Origin: BOKV01 sp041397525
GTDB taxonomy: Bacteria > Pseudomonadota > Alphaproteobacteria > Rhizobiales > Rhizobiaceae
Assembly (NCBI GenBank): GCA_041397525.1
Contig: JAWKWL010000003.1
Coordinates: forward strand, 496,001-560,000
Length of the DNA stretch: 64,000 nucleotides
Direction of reading: 5' to 3'
A program made the position numbers and the translations under genes. The notes under the pieces were generated by a model. The model had not been told where the DNA came from and did not search any database. It was given only the letters and a program-made list of their open reading frames with translations. This document shows, in pieces, positions 53,837 through 63,387 of the stretch (positions are counted from its first letter, which is position 1; the number at the start of each line of letters is the position of its first letter).

Positions 53837-56233
53837 ATGAACGCATCCCGGTATTCGGGCGGGCGAATAATTCCGGTTATCATGGCGGGCGGAATCGGCT
53901 CGCGTTTGTGGCCACTATCGCGTCAGGACAAGCCAAAACAGTTCCTCACCATCATGGGGAAGCAGTCATTGCTCCAGCAGACGGTTGGACGTGTTCTGGA
54001 GGATGGCAACCCGCTTGGCATCGAGCGGATGATAGTCGTCACCAACCGTGATTTTGCGCATGAGACCATGGAGCAACTCTCAGGTTTCCCCGAGATCGAA
54101 TTTGATTTCATCTTCGAGCCGGCGGTGCGCAATACCGGACCGGCCATGGCTGCTGCAGCAGTTCACGTAAACAGGAATTACCCTGGTAGCGTGATGGTGA
54201 TGCTGGCCGCTGATCATCACATCGTCTTCAAGAGCGAATTCCTGAGGCTTTTGGCCGTTGCCGCGAATGCGGCGAGTGACGATTCAATCCTCACATTCGG
54301 TATCCGGCCGGACCGCCCCGAGACCGGCTATGGTTACATCAAGTTTGAAGACAACGGCACCGAACTCTGTACTGTTGCAGAATTTGTCGAGAAGCCGGAC
54401 CACAAGACTGCTGCCAAATGGGTTGCAAGCGGTGACTACCTTTGGAACTCCGGCATGTTCTGCTTCGAGGACAAGACCTTGCTGGATGCATATGAGCTGC
54501 ACTGCAAGGACGTTTTGGAAGGTATTAAGCTTTCTTATGAAAATGCCCAGACCAGTGGATCCGGCATTTTCCTGTCAGCCGATGAATATGAAAACTGCCG
54601 GTCGATTTCAATTGACTATGCGATCATGGAACACTCATCCAATATCAAGGTAGTACCTGCATCCATTGGCTGGTCGGATGTAGGTGGCTGGAACCAGATT
54701 GCCGAATTGGCGGAACTTGATCCATCGGAACAAGTGGGTCGGACAATGCTGATCCAGAGCACCAACAACCATTTCCACACGGGTGAGAAGCTTGTGGTTG
54801 CCATTGGTGTTGACAACCTTGTTGTCGTTGACACCTCGGATGCGATGCTGGTGATGCATCGCGACCGCTCGCAGGAAGTGCGCCAGGTCTACGAGTCACT
54901 CAAGGCCCAGGCAGATGACCTGATTGCGACGCCCTTTCGCCAGATGTCAACGCGCCAGAAGGCTTCCTACAACCAGCAGCGCATTCGCAGGTGGCTGGTT
55001 GACGACGCGCTTCCGCTCTGGCTGAACATCGGATGGGACCGGCGCCATGGTGGCTTCATCGAGAACTTCGACCGGACGGGTCATCCGCGCGAATCCGATC
55101 CGCGCAGGGTTCGGGTACTTGCACGCCAACTCTACGCTTTCTCGCGGGCAAAGCTGCTGGGGTGGCAAGTCAATTGCACGCCGGTGCTGAAGAATGCCAT
55201 GGACTTCCTGCGGCAGCACGCACAATCCGAAGACGGTGGTTGGGTTTACACGCTCGGTGCCGATGGCAGGGCGATCGATCAATCCGTTCACACCTATGAT
55301 CAGGCTTTCGTCCTGTTCGGTCTTTCATGGGCGTACAAGGCAACAGGAAGTACGGATGCACTGGAGATGATCCGGCAGACGGTAGATTTTGTTGATGAAC
55401 ACCTGTGCGACAAGGTCAATGGCGGTTACTTTGATACACCGCAATCCAGAACATTGTCACATGAGCTGGAAACCAAGCGTCTCGTTTTCGAGGACCAGCC
55501 TGTCTCGCAATCTCCGATCAGGGAACCGGGCTTCGCCGATGCCAGCGCCATTTTCACCTCGAGGAGTCGGCCGGTCATCAAGAACCTCAATCCGCACATG
55601 CATTTGCTGGAGGCTTTTCTGGCGCTGTATGAAGCAACGGGTGATCGCTCTTACCTCGATCGGTCTGCTGCCATTGTTGCTCCGCTGAAAAACACTGCCC
55701 TGGATGGCCAGTTGGGGGCGCTCCCCGAAATATACGACGCTTCATTGGCGCCGTTGTCGGTCGATGCCGGGCAATGGTGTGAGCCAGGACACCATTTCGA
55801 ATGGGCGCATCTGTTGCTCAGCTACGGTCGCCTTGTCGGTGAGGACATGTCGGAACAGGCCCGCAAGCTGTTTTCGTTTGCCGAGGCATTCGGCATCTCG
55901 CCTGTCACCGGCTTGGTAATTGATCGGATGTCGCCTGAAGGCAAGGCAATCGAGGACACCTCGCGCTTGTGGCCCCAACTGGAACGCCTGCGGTGCATGC
56001 TGGCTTTGCGCAAGACAGGCATGGATATCTTCGAGGACAAGATCGAAATGTGCGTCCAGTCCGTTTTCGAAGCCTATCTCGATCCGGCGCCTGATGGCAT
56101 GTGGGAGGACAAGATCGACGCCCGGGGCAGGATCATTTCAAAGGAAATTCCGCAGAGCAGCTTCTACCACATCGTCGCTGCCTTTACCGACTACCTTGAG
56201 GGCAAGGCCCAGTCCGGGCGGTTCCTTCAATAG
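53837..56233 (+). CDS. Mannose-1-phosphate guanylyltransferase fused to an AGE-family epimerase/isomerase
   Basis: A 798-residue two-domain enzyme. Residues 8-365 are a mannose-1-phosphate guanylyltransferase with the nucleotide motif IMAGGIGSRLWPLSRQDKPKQF, AADHHI and the FVEKPD signature. Residues about 370-790 are an N-acylglucosamine 2-epimerase (AGE) barrel domain (WLNIGWDRRHGGFIENFD, YDQAFVLFGLSWAY, PHMHLLEAFLALYEATGD, WCEPGHHFEWAHLL). In most bacteria the guanylyltransferase is fused to a cupin-type phosphomannose isomerase; an AGE domain is an alternative that could catalyse mannose-6-phosphate isomerisation or mannose epimerisation. The ATG at 53837 starts MNASRYSGGRII. It follows the phosphomannomutase gene. 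Confidence 0.88.
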   Translation: MNASRYSGGRIIPVIMAGGIGSRLWPLSRQDKPKQFLTIMGKQSLLQQTVGRVLEDGNPLGIERMIVVTNRDFAHETMEQLSGFPEIEFDFIFEPAVRNTGPAMAAAAVHVNRNYPGSVMVMLAADHHIVFKSEFLRLLAVAANAASDDSILTFGIRPDRPETGYGYIKFEDNGTELCTVAEFVEKPDHKTAAKWVASGDYLWNSGMFCFEDKTLLDAYELHCKDVLEGIKLSYENAQTSGSGIFLSADEYENCRSISIDYAIMEHSSNIKVVPASIGWSDVGGWNQIAELAELDPSEQVGRTMLIQSTNNHFHTGEKLVVAIGVDNLVVVDTSDAMLVMHRDRSQEVRQVYESLKAQADDLIATPFRQMSTRQKASYNQQRIRRWLVDDALPLWLNIGWDRRHGGFIENFDRTGHPRESDPRRVRVLARQLYAFSRAKLLGWQVNCTPVLKNAMDFLRQHAQSEDGGWVYTLGADGRAIDQSVHTYDQAFVLFGLSWAYKATGSTDALEMIRQTVDFVDEHLCDKVNGGYFDTPQSRTLSHELETKRLVFEDQPVSQSPIREPGFADASAIFTSRSRPVIKNLNPHMHLLEAFLALYEATGDRSYLDRSAAIVAPLKNTALDGQLGALPEIYDASLAPLSVDAGQWCEPGHHFEWAHLLLSYGRLVGEDMSEQARKLFSFAEAFGISPVTGLVIDRMSPEGKAIEDTSRLWPQLERLRCMLALRKTGMDIFEDKIEMCVQSVFEAYLDPAPDGMWEDKIDARGRIISKEIPQSSFYHIVAAFTDYLEGKAQSGRFLQ

Positions 56234-56240
56234 GTGGTTG

Positions 56241-57347
56241 TCAGACCAAGCTCCGGTATAGTTCCAGATACCGCTCCGCGATGATTGTGGCATTGAAGTG
56301 CCGCTCGTAGCGCTGCCTTGCTGCCATGCCCATCCGGTTTGCCATCACAGGATCTGAGGCAATCAGGTTCATTGCATGGCCGAATGCAGCACTATCGGAA
56401 GGTGGGACGACAATTCCCGTCACACCATCAATATTGACATAGGAAGTCCCGGTGGAGAGGTCACAGGAAATCATCGGTTTGCCGAAACACGCCGCCTCGA
56501 CCAGCGAAATTCCGAACGCTTCCGCGCGGTTGTTCGAAGGAAATGCAAAAGCCTTGCACAATGTCAGCAAGGCAGTTTTCTCTTCATCACTCACATGCCC
56601 GAGCATGGTCACATTGGAAATGTTCCCACGCCGAATGACGGATTCGAGTTTGCCACGTTCCCGGCCTTCTCCAGCGATGACGACCTTGTGGCCGGTTGCC
56701 TTGGCTGCTGACAGAAGGGTTTCCAGCCCCTTGTAAGGGCGCAAGACCCCAATGAACAGGAAGAACCCCTCGCCAACCTTCGCGCGCATCCTGTCAAGCA
56801 CGGACTTTTGCGGTTCAGCAAGGGATTCAGGGCCCGTTGCGAGCGGAATCACCTCGATCTGTTTTTCCAGGCTGCGCAAGACGGGACTGCTTGCCGCATA
56901 CTGGGGCGATGTCGCCACCACCCTGTCGACCGAATCGAGAAAGCGCTTCGCGATCCCCGAATAGACATGGGCCAGCAATGGCCTGCCGATTGCGTCCGCA
57001 TGATAGGTGACGACTGTGGGTTTGCCGTGCCGGGTGAGAAAGTGCGCAATGTCCATGAATGGCCACGGAAAATGGTAATGCACAATGTCGGCTTCGCGCG
57101 CAAACTCGCGAAACATGCCGATCGCCTGCATGGACATGCCGGTAGATGCTATCTCGAAGCTTTTCCTTGCCTGCACCACACGATAACCATGGCGCTTCAG
57201 GGGGCCGGGCTGTGGCTCGGCTGATAGTGTGAGTACCGTGGTTTCGACACCATGGGGAACCTGGCCGGTGGCAATCGTGTCAATGACGCGTTCAATGCCC
57301 CCGACGCTGTCAGGCCAGAACGTCTTGAAGAAATGCAGCACCTTCAT
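56241..57347 (-). CDS. Glycosyltransferase family 4
   Basis: A 368-residue GT-B glycosyltransferase of family 4. N-domain features are KTFWPDSVGGIERVI and YHFPWPFMDIAHFL; donor-domain features are FFLFIGVLRPYKGLETLL, VVIAGEGRERGKLESVI and the E-x7-E motif in EAFGISLVEAACFGKP. Such enzymes transfer mannose, glucose or related sugars in exopolysaccharide, lipopolysaccharide or glycolipid synthesis. ATG 57347 gives MKVLHFFKTFWP; the frame is open for 30 codons upstream without family support. It converges with the guanylyltransferase fusion, whose GDP-mannose could be its donor (inference). Confidence 0.9.
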   Translation of the reverse strand: MKVLHFFKTFWPDSVGGIERVIDTIATGQVPHGVETTVLTLSAEPQPGPLKRHGYRVVQARKSFEIASTGMSMQAIGMFREFAREADIVHYHFPWPFMDIAHFLTRHGKPTVVTYHADAIGRPLLAHVYSGIAKRFLDSVDRVVATSPQYAASSPVLRSLEKQIEVIPLATGPESLAEPQKSVLDRMRAKVGEGFFLFIGVLRPYKGLETLLSAAKATGHKVVIAGEGRERGKLESVIRRGNISNVTMLGHVSDEEKTALLTLCKAFAFPSNNRAEAFGISLVEAACFGKPMISCDLSTGTSYVNIDGVTGIVVPPSDSAAFGHAMNLIASDPVMANRMGMAARQRYERHFNATIIAERYLELYRSLV

Positions 57348-57586
57348 CGTCTCGGACCGCTCACCAACCCAATTGTACATTCCCGCGACTGTTCGCAGCC
57401 GGGTAGGGGCAAACCAACATGACGTAAGGGAATACATATTTTTTCAGCCGGGCACAATCACTCAATCATGTCCCTGAAAAATATGGATTATCAAAAGTCG
57501 ACTGGCCAATTCTTCCTTCTGCCTATTCCCGTTTTCATGGTTGGCGCCATTGTTGGGGAAACTTCCGCCGCTGGAGAACCCTGCAA

Positions 57587-58702
57587 ATGGACAATACGGA
57601 TCGTCTCTCTCTGCCTTATCTGATGCCGTCACAGGCACAAAAACATGTCACCCATAATGAGGCCCTGGGAGTGCTGGACATCCTCGTCCAGCCCGTCGTG
57701 GCTTCATCTCCCTCCGACCAGCCGCCGGACTCTCCGTCAGCGGGCGACATTTTCATAGTAGGGACCAATCCGGTCGGCGAATGGTCGGGGCGCGCAGGGC
57801 AGGTAGCAGCTTTTCAGGACAATGCTTGGCAGTATGTTGTCCCGCTGGATGGTTGGCAGTTCCAGCTTCGCAATTCCGATGTGACGTATTTTCGCGAGAA
57901 CGGCAACTGGGAGGAGGTCACGAGATTTGATCCCGGCTCGCTGGATCAGCTCGGCATCGGTCATGCCCCCGCTGTGCCGTTGCACGTTGGCGTCGAGAGC
58001 GGCACTGCCACCATCCGCCTGCAGAGTGGGGAAGGTGGTTCCTTTGGGTCCCCATTCGCCGATTTTTCGCATGACAGCGCCTCGTTCTTCTTTACCAACT
58101 GGGGTGCGGGAAACATTGCTTTTACCGCGGTTCGTCCGGGTACAAGTGTGGCATTTGGCGCGGCTGGTGGTGTCCGGTTGCGGGTTGGCGAATCCGCGAC
58201 CATGCCGGAGACGGACAACGCCTACAGCCTTGGTGACAGCACCCATCGCTGGAATTCGGTCTGGTCGGCAAATGGTGTGATCCAGACATCGGATGTCCGT
58301 GACAAGCGGGTTGAGCAAACGGCATTCGGGTTTGCCGGGCGCATGGTGGATGCAATTGCCCCGGTGTTGTATCGCTGGAAAATTGGCTTGAACCAGATCG
58401 TTCCCGAAGGGGGTGAGCCGGGCGAGCCGCACTTGCAAGAGAAATCAGGAACTGTGCGTCAGAGCCCTGGCAGGCGCCTGCATGCAGGCTTTCTTGCGCA
58501 GGATGTTCATGCATTTCTCGAAAGCGAGGACATCGATCTTGCTGCATGGGGGTTGGCTGACAGGTCGGATCCGCAAAGCAGGCAATGGTTGCGGCCAGAC
58601 CAGTTGCTCGCTATTCTCTGGCAGGCAGTACGCGACCTGCGCATGGAACTCTCGCAGCTTCAAGAGACGCTCAAATCAGGGGTGCGACCTTCAGCGCGAT
58701 AG
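57587..58702 (+). CDS. DUF2793 protein with C-terminal S74 self-cleaving chaperone domain
   Basis: A 371-residue protein. Residues 5-115 match DUF2793 (LSLPYLMPSQAQKHVTHNEAL, PPDSPSAGDIFIVG, WSGRAGQVAAF), a domain found in head-spike and tail proteins of alphaproteobacterial phages and gene transfer agents. A beta-rich middle follows. From about 220 comes an intramolecular chaperone domain of the S74 endosialidase type: YSLGDSTHRWNSVWS, catalytic Ser235-Asp236 in QTSDVRDKR, and HAGFLAQDVHAFL. S74 domains trimerise fibres and cut themselves off. No other phage gene is nearby; the neighbours make polysaccharide. Surface-fibre function is inferred. Confidence 0.8.
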   Translation: MDNTDRLSLPYLMPSQAQKHVTHNEALGVLDILVQPVVASSPSDQPPDSPSAGDIFIVGTNPVGEWSGRAGQVAAFQDNAWQYVVPLDGWQFQLRNSDVTYFRENGNWEEVTRFDPGSLDQLGIGHAPAVPLHVGVESGTATIRLQSGEGGSFGSPFADFSHDSASFFFTNWGAGNIAFTAVRPGTSVAFGAAGGVRLRVGESATMPETDNAYSLGDSTHRWNSVWSANGVIQTSDVRDKRVEQTAFGFAGRMVDAIAPVLYRWKIGLNQIVPEGGEPGEPHLQEKSGTVRQSPGRRLHAGFLAQDVHAFLESEDIDLAAWGLADRSDPQSRQWLRPDQLLAILWQAVRDLRMELSQLQETLKSGVRPSAR

Positions 58703-58826
58703 ATATGCGATCCCTGGTTTGCAATCTTGTGAAAGGTCTTGACCGCAACACAATCACAAGGCGAAAATGGTCCGTTAATATTTGCAGGAGCAGGCTTCCG
58801 GACAATGGATGCCAGAGGAGGCGCGG

Positions 58827-61439
58827 ATGTGTATGCTTTGTACGCTGTTGGGGTCCCGTTCGGGAAGCACGAGCGGAACCTATGCTGCGACGATGGTGAG
58901 CGATCCTTCCCAGACGGTTGCGGGCGCTGCCGGCAGCCAGACAACCCAGTCCATATCCGCAACCGGCATCACTGTTGTTGACGGCATCCTCTTCGGCACC
59001 CGCTGGGAAGGTGCCATCAATTACAGTTTTGCCGATTCATTTAGTGACTTCGGGGGCGCCTATCCCTATGCGGTAACCGGGTTTGCGCAAGTCTCGGCCG
59101 CACAGCAGGACGCGATTCGTTCCATTCTTGAAGGGACAGGTACCGCTTTCACCTATGGCTCGTTCGAGCAGGTCTGCAACCTCAACATATCCATCGCGGC
59201 TGACGCCAGCGGGCCGTCGGACATCACCATCGCCCAGTGCAACAATTTCGACGGGTCAAACCTGGATACCGCCCGCGTTGCCGATTTCCCGGGCGACGGT
59301 TCGGGCGGCTCGGACGGTGATGTCTGGTTCGGCGATGACAGCAACCAGTATCGCAGTCCTCTGCTCGGCGACTATGCGTGGATGACCCATATCCACGAAC
59401 TGGGGCACGCGCTGGGCCTTAGCCATGCACAGAATGGTGGCGGCTCCGCATTTGATGTGACAGTGCCGGTTGAGTTTGATTCCATGGAATACACCGTGAT
59501 GTCATACAGGAGCCATGTTCTGGGTGACACGGTGACGGGATATGGCAACGAAACCTACGGGTTCGCACAGACACTGATGATGCTCGACATCGCTGCCCTG
59601 CAATATCTTTATGGTGCCAACTACAACACGAACAACACCGACACGGTCTATACCTGGAGTACGACAACGGGCGAAATGTCGCTGAACGGAGTCGGCCAGG
59701 GCGCGCCAGGCGACGGGGCGGGAGGCTCCGCCAACCGCATTTTCCTGACGGTCTGGGATGGCGGCGGCTACGACACTTACGACTTGTCCAATTACACCAC
59801 CAATCTTGAACTCGATCTGCGTCCGGGCATGCAATCGGTATTCTCGCAGGCCCAGCTTGCCGATCTCGGCAATGGCGTCGATGCCAGTGGCAATGTCTAC
59901 AATGCACTGATGTTTGGTGGTAACACGGCTTCGCTGATCGAGAATGCCATTGGCGGATCAGGCAGTGACGAGATAATCGGTAACGAAGTTGCCAACAATC
60001 TGCAGGGCAATGGTGGCAGCGACGTTCTTGATGGTCGTGAAGGCAGCGACATCCTGCGCGGCGGCAATGGAACGGATTACCTTTTCGGAGACTTCGATAC
60101 CAACAATCGCGGTACCAATCCGGGCCCGACCTATAATGGCGACACGCAGGCGACCAAGACCGCGGGCCAGTTCAACAATTCGATCGCCAATGCCATCAAC
60201 GTAACGTCCGAGATCGGTTACGACTTCGACCAGAATGTCTTTTTCAGCAGTGAGCAGGCGCATGTGTCGATCACTGCCTCAGGAAACAACCAGCGCGACT
60301 TCTACCAGTTTACCATCCTGACTGCAGGGACCGTCATCCTCGACATTGATGGCACAACCGGTGGGCTTGATACGAGGCTGAACCTGTACAATTCGTCCGG
60401 CATATTGATCACCGGAAATGACGATGGACTGGAAAACATAGTCGGAGGCTTTCAGGCAGGCGAATCCTTCATCTATGACGAAGGTTCCACGATACCGCAG
60501 GATTCGATCATCTATGTTCCGAACCTTGCCGCTGGAACCTATTATGTCGAGGTTTTTCAGTGGGATGAATTCACGCCGGCTGGCGTCAATATCGCTTCCG
60601 GACAGGATTATGTCCTCAACATCACAGTACCCGTGGACGACACGTTCCTGTTTGCTGATCCCGTTGACGGCGATGTGGACTACCTGTTTGGCGATGCTGG
60701 CGATGACTGGTTGTTTGGCCAGGCAGGCGCGGATTGGCTCTACGGCGGCAATGACAATGACACCCTTTTTGGCGGTGCAGGCGCTGACCTGATGTTTGGC
60801 GAAGCAGGCAGCGACATCATGAATGGCGGCGCCGATGGCGACTATATGTGGGGCGGTGACGGCGCGGATTTCATGCATGGCAATGACGGTGTGGACTGGC
60901 TGCGTGGCGAGGAAGGTGTTGACTATCTCTGGGGCGAGGCGGACGACGATGTTCTCATCGGTGGTTCCGGCGATGACCGCATGCATGGAGGCACTGGCAC
61001 CGACACCTTCTACGGCGAAGAAGACAATGACTGGATCTATGGCGAGGCCAATGGCGACGTTGCCTTCGGCCAGCTCGGCAACGACCACATCTATGGCGGT
61101 TCGGAGGGCGACTTCCTGTTCGGCGGCGCTGGTGCTGATGTCATCAATGGCGGCACCCAGAACGACCTGATGTGGGGCGACATGCCCGGCACCTATGACA
61201 GCGCAACGGACACGTTCGAATTCGACGCAAATTGGGGCTTTGACGCCGTCTATGACTTTGAACTTGGTGTCGACCAGGTGCGGTTCACGTCAATCGCCGG
61301 TCTGACGCAGTTTTCCAATTTCACACTCTATGATGGCGGAGCCAATGTGACGATTGCCTTCGGGGCTGACGCGATCACCTTCTACGGCGTGACCCAGGCC
61401 GAACTCTCGGCAAACCAGGGCGATTTCAGTTTCGTGTGA
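58827..61439 (+). CDS. M10 serralysin-like metalloprotease with RTX repeats and PPC domain
   Basis: An 870-residue secreted zinc protease. The zinc motif HELGHALGLSH spans residues 190-200, followed by the Met-turn TVMSYRSH. Next come a first RTX calcium-binding block (about 375-430), a PPC-type beta-sandwich (about 470-615, with RDFYQFTILTAGTVILDID), and a second long run of nonapeptide repeats (about 620-775; GDDWLFG, GADWLYGG, GNDHIYGG). RTX proteins leave by type I secretion; no secretion genes are in the window. The start at ATG 58827, after AGAGGAGG, gives MCMLCTLLGS, an MCxxC opening seen in other alphaproteobacterial M10 proteins. An upstream TTG 58782 frame is less likely. Confidence 0.88.
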   Translation: MCMLCTLLGSRSGSTSGTYAATMVSDPSQTVAGAAGSQTTQSISATGITVVDGILFGTRWEGAINYSFADSFSDFGGAYPYAVTGFAQVSAAQQDAIRSILEGTGTAFTYGSFEQVCNLNISIAADASGPSDITIAQCNNFDGSNLDTARVADFPGDGSGGSDGDVWFGDDSNQYRSPLLGDYAWMTHIHELGHALGLSHAQNGGGSAFDVTVPVEFDSMEYTVMSYRSHVLGDTVTGYGNETYGFAQTLMMLDIAALQYLYGANYNTNNTDTVYTWSTTTGEMSLNGVGQGAPGDGAGGSANRIFLTVWDGGGYDTYDLSNYTTNLELDLRPGMQSVFSQAQLADLGNGVDASGNVYNALMFGGNTASLIENAIGGSGSDEIIGNEVANNLQGNGGSDVLDGREGSDILRGGNGTDYLFGDFDTNNRGTNPGPTYNGDTQATKTAGQFNNSIANAINVTSEIGYDFDQNVFFSSEQAHVSITASGNNQRDFYQFTILTAGTVILDIDGTTGGLDTRLNLYNSSGILITGNDDGLENIVGGFQAGESFIYDEGSTIPQDSIIYVPNLAAGTYYVEVFQWDEFTPAGVNIASGQDYVLNITVPVDDTFLFADPVDGDVDYLFGDAGDDWLFGQAGADWLYGGNDNDTLFGGAGADLMFGEAGSDIMNGGADGDYMWGGDGADFMHGNDGVDWLRGEEGVDYLWGEADDDVLIGGSGDDRMHGGTGTDTFYGEEDNDWIYGEANGDVAFGQLGNDHIYGGSEGDFLFGGAGADVINGGTQNDLMWGDMPGTYDSATDTFEFDANWGFDAVYDFELGVDQVRFTSIAGLTQFSNFTLYDGGANVTIAFGADAITFYGVTQAELSANQGDFSFV

Positions 61440-61445
61440 GGCGGC

Positions 61446-63203
61446 CTATCCCGCCATCATTGTTTCAAGCCGGTCGAGTACCGCTTCGGGATCAGCATAA
61501 AACAGCAATTGCCCGGCTTCCGGCATCTCAACCAGTTCAGCGCTGTTGTGCCGTTCGACGAAGGCTCGCACACTGTCAATTTTCACGACCGGGTCGTTGG
61601 TGCCATGCATGTGTACCGAGCGGATATTGGCCGCGCGTACCAGATTCGACCAGTCGCGTGTCACATGCCAAGAATCCACTTCGAAGCCGAGATGGCCTTG
61701 GGCCACGGCAAATCTGTAGCCGGTCTGGATGGCATTGCGGATCGCGGTTTCCCGGAGCAGTTGGTAGTCTTCACTTTCCGGCGGATAAAGTGCCGTCATG
61801 AACTCGTCAATAGTGCCTGAATCGATCTGCGCAATTCCGGCCCTCAATACGGTCGGCAACAATCGCGGCGCGAAACGTGCGGTATAGGCAACGACACGTT
61901 GGCGAAGATTCATTTCCGAGAACTGTGACAAGGAAACGATTGGCACTCCGCCCGAAATTGCCAAAACGGACTTGATTTTTGCCGGTCCGGCGGCAGCAGC
62001 AAAGGCATAGACCGAGCCTGCCATGTGGCCTGCAATCACCACCGGTTGACTTACACCGCAGGACTGCAGCAGGACATCGAGATCTCGCGCAAACGCATCA
62101 GGCGCGTTGGTCGGTGCCACATTGAGGGGAGACGAATTGCCGAAAGCCGGGCGAACCGGCGCTATGAGGCAAATGCCCCGCTTGTGCAGACTGCGGGAAA
62201 TGACACTTGTGATGGCAACACCGTCAAGCATCCCGTGAACAAACACGACCGGCCTGCCATTCTCCGGGCCGAGAATGTGATAGTCCATCCTTCTTCCGTC
62301 TTGCAGGGTAACGGATTTCAGCGTTCCCTCGTCGATCAGGACAGGATTGAAACCTGTATCCGTCATCGACAGGTCGTCTTCCAGTGCAAGCGACATGGCC
62401 AGGCGCACCAGCTCCGCCTGGTTTTGAACTCCTGTCTTGCGGAATACCGACTTCAATTGGGTACGTACAGTGTGGACGGAGCGTCCGCGCTCTTCGGCAA
62501 TTTCCTCGACGGACAGGCCGTTCGTGACATCGCGTACGATCATCGCCTCACCGGAAGTCACCCCGAAACCATCGGCGAGCAACTGGTTCAATCTTTCGCT
62601 CCAGCGGATCGTCGGTGCTACCAGCATCAGCAGTCTTGCGCCATTGGCGCTGCGCGCAGGTCGCATGAGCAGAAAGCCGCCTGACCGCCTGGCGTTTGCT
62701 TCATCATGTTGCGAAAGCGCCAGAACGCCCGACGACTGTGGTGAGAACGAATAGCGCAGCCGCTCCAGGGCTGCAGTCAGCCGTCTGTAGCTGTCGGGGT
62801 TCAGCAGTGGTTGCATCTGCGAGGCACGCGCGATCTTTCCGTATAACAGTTCTGCCGCTTCGCTTTGTGCAAGCAATTCGCCCGTGGTTGAAAACAATTG
62901 CGCCGGCGCATGATGTGTCTCCACGATTTGGAACGGATCAGAACTCCGTTGCCGCTCAGAGCGCCCCATTTTTTCAAACAGTTCAAATGCCCGGCTGAAG
63001 TGGTCACTGACCGTGGGGTCGAGCGGCACGGAAGCAGGAATTTGTTTCGCACCGGCCTCAGGTTTCTGCTCGACAACGGCACGGTCGATATACTCGCCCC
63101 ACAGTTCCATGAAGCGGTCATAGCGGTCTGGCCTGAGAATGGACTCATAAATTTCGGCAACAAGTTCGCGGTTTTTGTCCTGACCTGATTCTCCGTCTGC
63201 CAT
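61446..63203 (-). CDS. LuxR-type regulator fused to a degenerate alpha/beta-hydrolase
   Basis: A 585-residue protein. Residues 1-200 are a PAS-like N-terminal region. Residues about 205-272 are a LuxR-type helix-turn-helix (LTADGFGVTS-like entry, GLSVEEIAEERGRSVHTVRTQL, QNQAELVRLAM). From about 290 an alpha/beta-hydrolase fold follows (VVFVHGMLDG oxyanion region). The nucleophile elbow reads GHMAG (392-396), so Met394 replaces the catalytic serine. At the C-terminus the usual GH is GQ (EAGQLLFYADP), so the histidine is missing too; an aspartate remains in GTNDPVVKID. The hydrolase part is therefore probably a ligand sensor. It converges with the RTX protease and diverges from the repeat-protein gene. 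Confidence 0.85.
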   Translation of the reverse strand: MADGESGQDKNRELVAEIYESILRPDRYDRFMELWGEYIDRAVVEQKPEAGAKQIPASVPLDPTVSDHFSRAFELFEKMGRSERQRSSDPFQIVETHHAPAQLFSTTGELLAQSEAAELLYGKIARASQMQPLLNPDSYRRLTAALERLRYSFSPQSSGVLALSQHDEANARRSGGFLLMRPARSANGARLLMLVAPTIRWSERLNQLLADGFGVTSGEAMIVRDVTNGLSVEEIAEERGRSVHTVRTQLKSVFRKTGVQNQAELVRLAMSLALEDDLSMTDTGFNPVLIDEGTLKSVTLQDGRRMDYHILGPENGRPVVFVHGMLDGVAITSVISRSLHKRGICLIAPVRPAFGNSSPLNVAPTNAPDAFARDLDVLLQSCGVSQPVVIAGHMAGSVYAFAAAAGPAKIKSVLAISGGVPIVSLSQFSEMNLRQRVVAYTARFAPRLLPTVLRAGIAQIDSGTIDEFMTALYPPESEDYQLLRETAIRNAIQTGYRFAVAQGHLGFEVDSWHVTRDWSNLVRAANIRSVHMHGTNDPVVKIDSVRAFVERHNSAELVEMPEAGQLLFYADPEAVLDRLETMMAG

Positions 63204-63387
63204 CCCTCACCACGCTTTTGACCATTCGCCGGTTAAGTTTTTACAATCGAAATATCAACCTGCCTACCCCATTTGGGGTATGCGGAGTTTTTTCTGCTGC
63301 GTTACACTTGGGGATGTTGTCGATTGTCAGCAGGGGCCAAACTGCAGTCGCATTGCGGAAAGCCGTGCCTGCCAAGAGGAGGTTCCC

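Noticed and set aside
57587..58702. Prophage remnant around the DUF2793-S74 gene
   Set aside because: No integrase, capsid, tail, terminase or attachment repeat was seen on either side; neighbours are sugar and protease genes.
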